A DNA stretch of 42,947 bases, taken from positions 1 through 42,947 of the forward strand of contig JAFVPE010000015.1 in assembly GCA_017505465.1 (NCBI GenBank), given 5' to 3'. The first letter of the stretch is position 1, and the number at the start of each line of letters is the position of its first letter. Under the pieces are notes generated by a model. The model did no database searches, was not told the origin of the DNA, and saw only the letters and a list, made by a program, of their open reading frames with translations. Made by a program: the position numbers and the translations under genes. Below, piece after piece: positions 1 to 9,056 of the stretch. Origin of the DNA: Clostridia bacterium. Its GTDB lineage: Bacteria > Bacillota > Clostridia > Christensenellales > Borkfalkiaceae.

Positions 1-2583
1 TACACGGATTTCTTTTTCTTCATTGTTATATACAACTGCGAAATAATCCGTGCCGTTCAACGTGAAGATGAAACCTACCTTGTAGTTTTCTTCTGCATTT
101 GCTTTAATGGTAGCGCTAATAGAGAACTTCGTGTTCATCTGTTTACCGCCGTTTACCCAGTCATCGCCGTTTGCACTTACGTTACCAGCATTGCCGTTGT
201 TCCAGTTTGCAACCTCTGCGCCTTCAAGCAAATAACCGCCGTTTTTGATTTCCACTTGATTTTCAGTTTCTTCACAGTACGCACCTTCACCCTTGAATAC
301 AGGAGCCCAATCATCTCTCACTTCGGGTTCTACCACGGGAGGGTCGGGGTCTACGGGAGGCGTTACGGGTTCATCTGCAACATAACCTTTGATTACTTCC
401 GCATCTGTCGAATAGCCCCATTCCGTGAAGGATGCTGAGCCAAATGCAACCGATAAACCAATCTTGAGCGTGCCTTCAATACCGATGAAATCATTTACGT
501 TCATCAAACCGCCCCAACCATTGTCGAAGGTGTCCTTAAAATAACATACTTGTTCACCGTTCAAGAACGCATAATACGTACCATTCTTGTACACAAGGGC
601 AATTTCTGCCCCTTCCGTTCCAATACCACTGTTGAAGACCTTATCATTGTGGCCTGCCCAACCGCCTAAATCTTTCCAAACATAGAAGTCCTCTTGAGAT
701 TTTCTCCATTGGAAAAGCAAGTGATTAACATTGTCTTCGCCAAGCGTACCCACAACAAAGCCTACGTTTTGTGCAGTCATTCCACTTGCTACCGTTACAT
801 AAACGACAAAATCCGTACCTTGTGCAAGTTCTACATCCTTGAATATTTGCGCGCCGATTGTTTCGTTTGCTGTGTACGTAATCGTATCGCCGTCCTTCGT
901 CATCGTTGCACCCGTATAAAGCTCCGTGCCTAACGAATAAGAATTATCGGGCTCTACAGGAGGAACTACAGGTTCATCCTCAATAATCGTAAAGCTCCAG
1001 TCGGTAAATATTGCGTTACCGTTCACAGCAACTAAACCCACTTTCAGCGCATCGCCCGTACCAAAGCTATGCCATGCTTTCACATCGCCAACCAAGCTCG
1101 AATTCTCACCATCATAGCCCCAACGCAAATGGATATATTTATTATCCCAACCATTTGTAATTGCAGAGGTGCCGTTGATTAAGAATTCAATCCATACACT
1201 TCCGTCGTACTTAATCGTAAACGTATTGCTTTGGTCTGCTTTATACAAGCCCTCCGTTGCATTGTACTCGCGATGAAGCGTTCCGTCAGTAACGCGGATT
1301 CTACCCGTTTCGACATTATAAACGATTTGCAAACGAGATGCGCCATCCGCCGTTAAGGCAAAACCGATTTGTGTTGCAGCAGCATTGGCTTCTACAGTTG
1401 TAGATGCTTCAAACGCCTCGTTTTGACCAGGTCCGCCATTAGGCCAATTTGCAGAGTCTGACACGTCGCTGGTCCAATTCGTTACTATTGCGCCGTCAAT
1501 CAAATAACCACCGTTATTGATTTCTACTTTCGTTTCATCTTCCTTGCAATATGCGCCTTCACCCTTGAATACGGGAGTCCAATCATCTCTCTCTTCCACG
1601 GGAGGCGTTACAGGCTCGTCTGCAACGTAACCTTTAATTACTTCTGCATCCGTCGAATATCCATATTCGGTAAATTGTGCAGCACCAAATGCAACCGACA
1701 AACCAATCTTGAGCGTGCCTTCCGTGCCGATGAAATCATTGATATTCATCAAACCACCCCAACCGTTGTCGAAGGAATCTTTGAAGTAACATACCTGTTC
1801 GCCGTTCAAGAACGCATAATACGTACCATTCTTGTACACAAGGGCAATTTCTGCGCCTTCCGTTCCGATGCTGCTGTTGAAGACCTTATCATTGTGGCCT
1901 GCCCAACCGCCTAAATTTTTCCAAACATAAAAGTCTTCTTGCGATTTTCTCCATTGGAAAAGCAAGTGATTAGCGTTATCTTCACCAAGCGTACCTACGA
2001 TGAATCCAACGTTTTCAGCCGTCATTCCGCTTGCAATCGTTGCATAAACGACAAAATCCGTACCTTGTGCAAGTTCTACGCCTTCAAATACTTGCGCACC
2101 AATCGTTTCGTTTGCTGTGTATGTAATCGTATCACCATCCTTTGTCATTGTTGCGCCCGTGTATATTTCCGTCCCAATAGCATACTTGTTATCATCAACA
2201 ATATCGTCAGAGCTACTGTCATCGGAACTGCTATCGTCGGAGCTGCTGTCATTGGAACTGCTGTCATCCGAACTGCTATCGTCCGAGCTGCTATCGTCCG
2301 AACTGCTGTCATCCGAACTGCTGTCATCCGAACTGCTGTCATCCGAACTGCTATCGTCCGAACTGCTGTCATCCGAACTGCTATCGTCCGAACTGCTGTC
2401 ATCAGAACTACTATCATCGGAACTACTATCGTCCGTAATATCTGATGAACCGTTCCCTGATTGCTCTGTTTCTATAGAATTACTTGATGAGTTTGAACTA
2501 CTATCATTTCCAGAGCCAAAACAACCAGCACACAACACTAAACTTGATAATAATGCTATAAAACCTATTAACTTCTTTCTCAT
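1..2583 (-). CDS. Large modular surface lipoprotein, C-terminus beyond window
   Basis: The frame is open from an ATG at 2583 to base 1, giving 861 residues without a stop; the end lies outside the window. An AAGGAG site sits 8 bases before the ATG. The N-terminus is a lipoprotein signal (charged MRKK, hydrophobic stretch, cysteine in LVLCAGCFG). It is followed by an Asp/Ser linker of about 16 DDSSS units. The rest alternates two module types also found in the neighbour at 2776-7119: one with the motif FDNGWGG and one with NGGYLIDG...NWTSDVS, both looking like beta-sandwich (LamG/CBM-like) folds. Order from the N-terminus: A, B, A, then a diverged B. Likely anchored outside the cell with a long spacer, binding glycans for the GH43 and ABC transporter encoded upstream in the same direction. 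Function is inferred from fold style and context only. Confidence 0.75.
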   Translation of the reverse strand, partial: MRKKLIGFIALLSSLVLCAGCFGSGNDSSSNSSSNSIETEQSGNGSSDITDDSSSDDSSSDDSSSDDSSSDDSSSDDSSSDDSSSDDSSSDDSSSDDSSSDDSSSDDSSSNDSSSDDSSSDDSSSDDIVDDNKYAIGTEIYTGATMTKDGDTITYTANETIGAQVFEGVELAQGTDFVVYATIASGMTAENVGFIVGTLGEDNANHLLFQWRKSQEDFYVWKNLGGWAGHNDKVFNSSIGTEGAEIALVYKNGTYYAFLNGEQVCYFKDSFDNGWGGLMNINDFIGTEGTLKIGLSVAFGAAQFTEYGYSTDAEVIKGYVADEPVTPPVEERDDWTPVFKGEGAYCKEDETKVEINNGGYLIDGAIVTNWTSDVSDSANWPNGGPGQNEAFEASTTVEANAAATQIGFALTADGASRLQIVYNVETGRIRVTDGTLHREYNATEGLYKADQSNTFTIKYDGSVWIEFLINGTSAITNGWDNKYIHLRWGYDGENSSLVGDVKAWHSFGTGDALKVGLVAVNGNAIFTDWSFTIIEDEPVVPPVEPDNSYSLGTELYTGATMTKDGDTITYTANETIGAQIFKDVELAQGTDFVVYVTVASGMTAQNVGFVVGTLGEDNVNHLLFQWRKSQEDFYVWKDLGGWAGHNDKVFNSGIGTEGAEIALVYKNGTYYAFLNGEQVCYFKDTFDNGWGGLMNVNDFIGIEGTLKIGLSVAFGSASFTEWGYSTDAEVIKGYVADEPVTPPVDPDPPVVEPEVRDDWAPVFKGEGAYCEETENQVEIKNGGYLLEGAEVANWNNGNAGNVSANGDDWVNGGKQMNTKFSISATIKANAEENYKVGFIFTLNGTDYFAVVYNNEEKEIRV
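2206..2435 (-). repeat. 15-bp coding tandem repeat (DDSSS linker)
   Basis: About sixteen copies of a 15-bp unit, mostly gtccgaactgctgtc or atcggaactactatc variants, encode DDSSS on the minus strand just after the lipoprotein signal. Copies differ mainly at third codon positions. The unit is a multiple of three, so gain or loss of copies changes spacer length and not frame. Confidence 0.9.
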
Positions 2584-2676
2584 GTTTTTTCTCCTTAATC
2601 ATGTAAATTGTGGATAGTTATTTTAAATATTTCTTTACAGCTAAAATTACACTGCAAGATTTTTTCGCTTTTTATT

Positions 2677-2735
2677 TACCGTAGCTACGGGACGGCGATT
2701 CGTTAATACCGCCGTTCCGTTTTGTTCTTACGGTA
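2677..2735 (-). other. Two-tier stem-loop between the two surface lipoprotein genes
   Basis: An outer stem TACCGTA/TACGGTA (2677-2683 with 2729-2735) encloses an inner stem GGGACGGCG/CGCCGTTCC (2689-2697 with 2710-2718, one G-T pair). It lies in the 192-base gap between the two large genes. No T-run follows on the minus strand, so it is more likely an mRNA-processing or stability element than a simple terminator. No convincing promoter was seen in this gap. Confidence 0.5.
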
Positions 2736-2775
2736 TTTGTCTTAAATTTTTTCTTTTTTCGCTACTATGGTAACC

Positions 2776-5700
2776 TTACATATCATCGCCAGTAGAGAAA
2801 CTCCATTCGGTAAACGTTGCTGCACCATTCGTAGCCGTTAAACCAACCTTCAGCACATTGCCCATACCTAAACTGCGCCACGCTTTTTCTCTGCTTACGC
2901 CGCTTGAATTATCTCCGTCATAACCAAAACGCAAATGGATATATTTCGTATCCCAACCATTTGTTACAGCGGAAGTTCCGTTGATAAGGAATTCAAAATA
3001 TACGCTACCATCGTATTTAAGAGTAAGCGTATTGTTTTCGCCCGCCTTATACAACCCTGCGATTGCGTTATATTCACGATAGAGCGTTCCATCCGTAACG
3101 CGGATTCTTCCAGTTTCCGTATTATACATAATTTGCAAACGAGAACCGCTCGCCGTTGTCAATACAAAGCCAAATTGCTTCGCCGTCGCATTCGCAGCTA
3201 CTGTTGTGGATACTTCAAATGCAGTATTTTGCCCAGGCCCACCGTTAGGCCAATTTGCAGAATTCGATACGTCGCTAGTCCAATTTGATACCGTCGCATC
3301 TTTAATAGCATAGCCACCGTTATTGATTTCCACCTGATTCTCGTTTTCTTGGCAATAAGCCCCATCACCTTCAAAGATAGAAGCCCAATCACCCGTTCCT
3401 ACAGGAGGATTTACAGGTTCATCATTGTCAGCCGAGAAACTCCAACCGGTAAACGTCGCACTGCCGTGCGTTGCCGCTAAACCTACTTTGAGCGTAGAAC
3501 CAAAGCCAAAGCTCTGCCATGCTTTCACATCGCTAACCTGACTCGAATTCTCACCATCAAATCCATAACGTAAGTGGATATATTTACCGTCCCAACCATT
3601 CGTAACCGCCGAAGTTCCATTGATTAAGAATTCAATCCACACGCTTCCGTCGTACTTAATCGTAAACGTATTACTTTGATCTGCTTTATACAAGCCTTCC
3701 GTTGCATTGTATTCACGATGAAGCGTTCCGTCCGTAACACGAATTCTTCCAGTTTCCGTATTATACATAATTTGCAAACGAGAACCGCCATCCGCCGTTG
3801 TCAATACAAAACCAAATTGCTTTGCCGTCGCATTGGCTTCAACCGTTGTAGATGCTTCAAAAACGGTATTCTGCCCAGGTCCACCGTTAGGCCAATTTGC
3901 AGAGTTCGATACGTCGCTGGTCCAATTCGTTACTATTGCGCCGTCAATCAAATAACCACCGTTATTGATTTCTACTTTCGTTTCGTCTTCCTTGCAATAT
4001 GCGCCTTCACCCTTGAATACGGGAGTCCAATCATCCGTTTCATCGGAAACAGGAGGTTCAATGGGAATATCCGAATCTGTAACGTAGCCGTTAATCACTT
4101 CCGCATCCGTCGAGTAGCCCCATTCCGTGAATTGCGCCATACCATAAGCAATGGATAACCCCAATTTAATCGTTCCAGTCGTCCCGATGATCTCACCGAC
4201 GTTAAGTTTGCCACCCCAGCCATTGTCAAACGAATTAGCAAAAGTGCAAACTTGGCTACCATTTAAGAGCGCATAAAATCTACCGCTCTTATATACCAAC
4301 GCAATCTCCGCACCGTTTGTACCGATAGCGCTCTTGAATATGTTATCGTCGTGACCTTGCCAGCCACCCAAATCTCTCCAAATATATAAATCGTTTTTAG
4401 TTCTTCTCCATTGGAAAAGCAAGTGATTAGCGTTATCTGCGCCAAGCGTACCTACGATAAAACCAACGTTTTCTGCCGTCATACCGCTTGCTACCGTTGC
4501 ATAAACGACAAAGTCCGTACCTTGCGCAATTTCTACCCCGTCAAAGAGTTGTGCGCCGATCGTTTCTGCTGTGTACGTAATCGTTGTATCAATCTTCGTC
4601 ATCGACGTGCCGCTATAAAGCTCCGTACCAAGCGCGTAATCTTCTACAGCGCAAAGTTCCTTAATGGTTTCAGCGTCATTTTGAGCAGCCGCGCCAAATT
4701 TAGCCGTGATTCCTTCCCAACGAGCGCCACCGTTAGGGTATTTTGCAACAGTCCCGTTGTAAGTAGCAAAACCAACGCGGTATTTTGCGTCTGCCGTAAA
4801 GGCTTCATTAAGAGCCGAAAGCACAAACTTTGCTTTACCTACTCCGTCAACGGTAACAAATAATTCACCGTCAACAATTGCAAGTTCAACAAGAGAACCA
4901 TCAAGTTTTTCGACGATTGTAGGACTCAACAAAACGCCTTTCGTTTCATTTTTATACGTATTGTAATAAGTAGGCTCTACCGTCGACAATTCCACCCAGT
5001 CATAGTTCTTCAATAAGAAAAATCCTTGCCAAGCGAAATAGAACTGAACGTTTTCGCCGTCTTCCGTTTCAATCGTGAAACCGTCCAAATCGTAGTTATA
5101 CATACGAGCAGACCAATATACTGTATCGGCTGCGTTATTAAACGTAAACCATTGACCTTGTTTCCCTTTTATGGTGTTTGCAGAAACGTTTACAAAGTCA
5201 ACGTTCATATTGCGAATATCCGACGATTTTACAGAAGTCTTAGAAGAAAGATCGATTTCTACCGCTTCCGTTACGCTTTCAGTTATCGTTGTAGAAATAC
5301 CGCCGAAATAATTATCAATGAATAACTCGTACTCGCCCGCTTCTACCTTTACCTCAAAGCCATAATTGGTTGTAGCGACCGTTTCATATCTTTGCTCGTT
5401 GGCGGTCTTATTTACCAACGTTATATTCCCTGCAACGGTTTCTTTTTGCGCATCATTATTTTCAAGAACGAGCATCCCTTTATAAGTTACCGCATTCTCA
5501 ATTTGTTCAAATTCTACGTTAAATTCTGCCGTTTCATTGATATTTTCAAGACGGTAAACACCATTCTTTGCCGCTTCGCTTACCTTTTGAGTAATATCCT
5601 CACCGTTATGCGTGACCTTGGAAACTTTATATCCCGAATCCGTAACGATTTTGATATCAATGTCATCACCGGCAAACGCGTAATCTTTATTCAATTCAAC

Positions 5701-7119
5701 ATAACCGCCGACCGTCGTAGCTTTCGCATCAATATTGTAAATATTGCAATAATTCAATTCAGCGTTTAACTCTTCATCGCTCAACGCCGTAAAAGAATAA
5801 TCTTCATATTCTGCGTAAACGTTCATATTGAAAAGCCCTGCGTACACATTACCTTGTACGAAATCCAACTTTTCCGAATACAAATACAAATCGTTTACAA
5901 AATAGTGAATTTTTTCTCTATCTTTAATAATTTTGAAGCGAACGCCGCCTTCATAAGGAGTAATTCCCCCCGACGCATCGGGATTATCAATCGTAATTCT
6001 GGTTATTTGCTCCCACGTCTTATGCGCTTCCGTAAGCGTCGTCAATCCGAACTTCGTCAACGTGTTTCTACCGTCTTGTGCTTGCACGAAACGATCTTCA
6101 CGCATATCCAACATCATCGCATAATAATTCCCGTTGGTTGCCAAGAAGAAGAATCCTCCAAAACGACCTGAATAGCCTTCAGCACCACCAAAAGGATAAA
6201 TGGTTGTTTCAGCCATGAAGTTCTCCGTGAACGCATCTTTAAAGTAAATAGTATTAAATTCTACGCCCGTGCTAACGGAAACTTTTCCGTCAGCCAAGTT
6301 TTCCGTATCCCAATTAGCCGTCTTTGCAACGCCATTGCTTGCATCGCCGATTGTTGTCCCTTCAGGATCCTCATCCGTATATCCATTGTCATCAAAAACA
6401 TAATAGTTTTTCATATGATGCATAGGATTGAGCGGAACGGGGAACATTTGTGTCGAGTTCGTATTTCCCTTCAATATAGGTCTATACGCGGGCAATAAGA
6501 ACAATTTTTCGGGATATACTCCGTCGGATACGTCAACGCGCATTTCCGACCAAGGCACGAAAATTTCTACCGTTGCGCCCGTGGTTGCCCCGCTGTTAAT
6601 GACACCGTCAACCACTACGGCGCGTTTCATTCTTTCACACGTTGAATATAATTCCCCGCCACAGTCCAGCATAAATGCGTGACGAGTAGAATAATCGCGG
6701 TCGCCAAGCACGGTATCCGATTTATCCGCGTAATAATAAAACTCAAACGTAGTATTTCTCGACTGATTCAGACTTCCGCCGTAAACAACGTTTCCATCTT
6801 GAACTTTCGCCGCCATATAAACACCGTATTCGGTGTTAAAAGCAGTTACGGCAAGTTTCGGCATCGTACCGTTTATATCCGTATAAAAAGCGTTCGTAAA
6901 CCACTTTTTATCTTGCCAAACGTCTTCATCCAGCACCCCGTCGATTTCGATGCCGGGGTCATTTTCGCCTTCATAGTTAGTCGTATATTTATACTCGTAT
7001 TCATTTTCAGCAGGAGCAGCTGTAAAATCTTTATCTTTACATGCCGTTATCCCTGCTACGCTACAAGTCAAGGTTAATATAGAGCATACCGAAATAAGAA
7101 TTTTCTTAATATTTTTCAT
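2776..7119 (-). CDS. Multidomain carbohydrate-binding surface lipoprotein (CBM9/DOMON-like N-terminus)
   Basis: A 1447-residue protein. The N-terminus is a lipoprotein signal with cysteine 27 (AGITAC). Residues about 45-235 contain IDGVLDEDVW, a typical opening of CBM9-like/DOMON sugar-binding domains. A LamG-like stretch follows (about 270-450), then a repeat-like segment with GYKVSKVTHNGEDI resembling bacterial B-repeats. The second half has one A module (FDNGWGGKLNVGEI region) and two B modules (NGGYLIDG, NGGYAIKD) closely related in protein and DNA to those in the gene at 1-2583. The start at 7119 has GGGAGG at good spacing, and this site lies inside the end of the GH43 gene, 2 bases away, so the two are translationally coupled. 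Likely role: extracellular glycan capture for the adjacent glycosidase and transporter. The substrate is not known. Confidence 0.75.
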   Translation of the reverse strand: MKNIKKILISVCSILTLTCSVAGITACKDKDFTAAPAENEYEYKYTTNYEGENDPGIEIDGVLDEDVWQDKKWFTNAFYTDINGTMPKLAVTAFNTEYGVYMAAKVQDGNVVYGGSLNQSRNTTFEFYYYADKSDTVLGDRDYSTRHAFMLDCGGELYSTCERMKRAVVVDGVINSGATTGATVEIFVPWSEMRVDVSDGVYPEKLFLLPAYRPILKGNTNSTQMFPVPLNPMHHMKNYYVFDDNGYTDEDPEGTTIGDASNGVAKTANWDTENLADGKVSVSTGVEFNTIYFKDAFTENFMAETTIYPFGGAEGYSGRFGGFFFLATNGNYYAMMLDMREDRFVQAQDGRNTLTKFGLTTLTEAHKTWEQITRITIDNPDASGGITPYEGGVRFKIIKDREKIHYFVNDLYLYSEKLDFVQGNVYAGLFNMNVYAEYEDYSFTALSDEELNAELNYCNIYNIDAKATTVGGYVELNKDYAFAGDDIDIKIVTDSGYKVSKVTHNGEDITQKVSEAAKNGVYRLENINETAEFNVEFEQIENAVTYKGMLVLENNDAQKETVAGNITLVNKTANEQRYETVATTNYGFEVKVEAGEYELFIDNYFGGISTTITESVTEAVEIDLSSKTSVKSSDIRNMNVDFVNVSANTIKGKQGQWFTFNNAADTVYWSARMYNYDLDGFTIETEDGENVQFYFAWQGFFLLKNYDWVELSTVEPTYYNTYKNETKGVLLSPTIVEKLDGSLVELAIVDGELFVTVDGVGKAKFVLSALNEAFTADAKYRVGFATYNGTVAKYPNGGARWEGITAKFGAAAQNDAETIKELCAVEDYALGTELYSGTSMTKIDTTITYTAETIGAQLFDGVEIAQGTDFVVYATVASGMTAENVGFIVGTLGADNANHLLFQWRRTKNDLYIWRDLGGWQGHDDNIFKSAIGTNGAEIALVYKSGRFYALLNGSQVCTFANSFDNGWGGKLNVGEIIGTTGTIKLGLSIAYGMAQFTEWGYSTDAEVINGYVTDSDIPIEPPVSDETDDWTPVFKGEGAYCKEDETKVEINNGGYLIDGAIVTNWTSDVSNSANWPNGGPGQNTVFEASTTVEANATAKQFGFVLTTADGGSRLQIMYNTETGRIRVTDGTLHREYNATEGLYKADQSNTFTIKYDGSVWIEFLINGTSAVTNGWDGKYIHLRYGFDGENSSQVSDVKAWQSFGFGSTLKVGLAATHGSATFTGWSFSADNDEPVNPPVGTGDWASIFEGDGAYCQENENQVEINNGGYAIKDATVSNWTSDVSNSANWPNGGPGQNTAFEVSTTVAANATAKQFGFVLTTASGSRLQIMYNTETGRIRVTDGTLYREYNAIAGLYKAGENNTLTLKYDGSVYFEFLINGTSAVTNGWDTKYIHLRFGYDGDNSSGVSREKAWRSLGMGNVLKVGLTATNGAATFTEWSFSTGDDM

Positions 7120-7121
7120 CC

Positions 7122-9029
7122 TTATGCCCTCCCTATAACAGCGATTTCCGTCAAATTCAATTTCGTATTTACGTTACCCGCTTTATCAAACTCTTTGATA
7201 CGAGCATCTTTCGCAATCATAAACGAAATCGAAGTTACTTTAATTTCATTAAACTCTGCTACCGCAGGCGCACAATTGATATACTTATTGCCATCACCCT
7301 CAATTTCATCGTAATAAATCGTAGGGAACTGCAAATTCTCAATTACCGCATAATCAAAGTCTTTTGAAGCCCACGTAGGTTGTTCTGCTAATTCAAACGC
7401 CGTCAGTTTAATATTCGAGAACGCGGAATTCTCATTAAACGAGTTATATATCATAAGAGATACTACCGAAACGGGCTGATCAAAAGTCAGCGTTACCGTA
7501 ACGTCTTCGTTTACTTCAAATACGTTGTTTTCGTTATAAGTATAATAAGGTAAAAGCCCGTCGTTAAGATACTCAACGCCAGAACCGCCGCTTACGGTAA
7601 TTTTCGCCATTGAAGCAATATTGGAATATTCCCCTGCTTGTTCAGGCAACCATTGTAAGCTCTTGCTCGGTCCGTTGGATACAACTATCGTTTCACCGTT
7701 TACTTCTCTAAAGGAAACTCTATCCGCGTGTAAATATCTATCCCAACCGAACGTTTCCGTGCTTTGATGCGCGTGATAAATAATGAAATATTCTTTCCCG
7801 TCGTAAACGAAAGAGTGATGCCCTGTTCCCTTAAAGTTGTTCGTTTGAACACCAGACAATACAAGTGCGCCCGTCCCTTCACCTACACGAGCAAATTTAC
7901 CGAGAGGCGAAGTGCCTTTCGCTTGATATACGGCATAATCTTGTTGCAAATAATCACCCATCGAGAAGGTCAAGAAATATTCGCCGTTATACTTAATCAT
8001 GTGCGGGCCTTCAATAATCTGTTCCGAAATTTCACCCGAATACGTTGTTTCCGTCAACGCCGCTTTACCCGTGGGACTATTTACGTTCGCATAACCGCGT
8101 TTCAATAAGCAAGTAAAGGTATCATAGTCGGGTTTCGTCCAATCATCGGCAGACATCTTCATACCAAAAATACCGCCATGAATCGTGTGTTTCATATAAA
8201 GATACAACGTGCCGTCTTCATCAAGAAATGGACTGATATCAATCATCGGAGCCAAATCTTCCCTCTTTTCCACCGTAATATCAAAAGCTTCAGGGAAATT
8301 GATACAAGGAACCTTTTGCTCAACTTCTTGCCCGTCAATAATTACGGTTTCCGTTCTCGCCAAAGGCGTAAACGGTCCGTTGGGCGCGTCGGAAGTTGCA
8401 ATACCGATATAGTTTCTATGGTCGCGCGGATATTTAGAAGTGTCCGTTGCCGTATCCCAATCGCCTGCTATCTTCAATTCGCCTTCTTCACGCAATTTCG
8501 AAGCCATACAATAGAACATATAGTACTTTTGTTCCGCTTCGTTATATACAACTTCGGGAGCCCAAGGCGTACGCATCGTCCATTCTTCCCAATCGCTTTC
8601 TCTGCCGATGATAGAATAACCGCGTTCGCTACCACAAAGAGTCCAAGTACTTAAATCTTTCGAACGGAAACATCTTACCGCAAGCGTATCCACGTCTTCA
8701 TCGTAACCGTTAAGACCGGGATTACCGTTCCAACCAAATTGTTCCTTCAAGCCACCCGTTGCATAAATATAATAATATCCGCCGTTTTCCGCATCGCGTT
8801 CTTCGGGAACATAAATTGCGCCAGGATCCGCCCCGATTGCAGACATTTGATTGTAGGAATATAAATCGTTATTGAAATTCCCAAACTCATCCATGCCCGT
8901 AGCATAATTTAAATATATTTTTTCGCCCTTCAAGGATTTTGTCAAATCACTTTCCGATCCACAACCGGAAAAAGCACTTATAGAAACTGCACCTAATAAA
9001 ATCAAAGATACTATCTTTTTCAGTTTCAT
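7122..9029 (-). CDS. Glycoside hydrolase family 43 lipoprotein
   Basis: A 635-residue exported enzyme. The lipobox is SAFSGC, so it is anchored outside the membrane. GH43 five-bladed propeller marks are in order: GADPGAIYVP with the first acidic residue, TPWAPEVVYNEAEQKYYMFY, IDISPFLDEDGTLYLY with the second aspartate, EGPHMIKYNGEYFL with the catalytic glutamate, and GTGHHSFVYDGKEYFIIYH with the metal-binding histidine region. The last 170 or so residues form a beta-rich ancillary domain. GH43 enzymes release arabinose, xylose or galactose from plant-type polysaccharides; the exact specificity cannot be assigned. It lies between the solute-binding protein and the surface binding proteins, so its products probably feed the ABC transporter. 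AGGAGAGG precedes the ATG. Confidence 0.88.
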   Translation of the reverse strand: MKLKKIVSLILLGAVSISAFSGCGSESDLTKSLKGEKIYLNYATGMDEFGNFNNDLYSYNQMSAIGADPGAIYVPEERDAENGGYYYIYATGGLKEQFGWNGNPGLNGYDEDVDTLAVRCFRSKDLSTWTLCGSERGYSIIGRESDWEEWTMRTPWAPEVVYNEAEQKYYMFYCMASKLREEGELKIAGDWDTATDTSKYPRDHRNYIGIATSDAPNGPFTPLARTETVIIDGQEVEQKVPCINFPEAFDITVEKREDLAPMIDISPFLDEDGTLYLYMKHTIHGGIFGMKMSADDWTKPDYDTFTCLLKRGYANVNSPTGKAALTETTYSGEISEQIIEGPHMIKYNGEYFLTFSMGDYLQQDYAVYQAKGTSPLGKFARVGEGTGALVLSGVQTNNFKGTGHHSFVYDGKEYFIIYHAHQSTETFGWDRYLHADRVSFREVNGETIVVSNGPSKSLQWLPEQAGEYSNIASMAKITVSGGSGVEYLNDGLLPYYTYNENNVFEVNEDVTVTLTFDQPVSVVSLMIYNSFNENSAFSNIKLTAFELAEQPTWASKDFDYAVIENLQFPTIYYDEIEGDGNKYINCAPAVAEFNEIKVTSISFMIAKDARIKEFDKAGNVNTKLNLTEIAVIGRA

Positions 9030-9056
9030 TGTGATTCCTCTCCTTTTATAATTAAA

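Noticed and set aside
2206..2435. CRISPR-like array
   Set aside because: Units are 15 bp, contiguous and in frame with a protein; there are no spacers.
2117..2617. Plus-strand frame of repeated SSELL units
   Set aside because: It is the antisense reading of the DDSSS repeat of the minus-strand lipoprotein, which has a signal peptide and a ribosome binding site.
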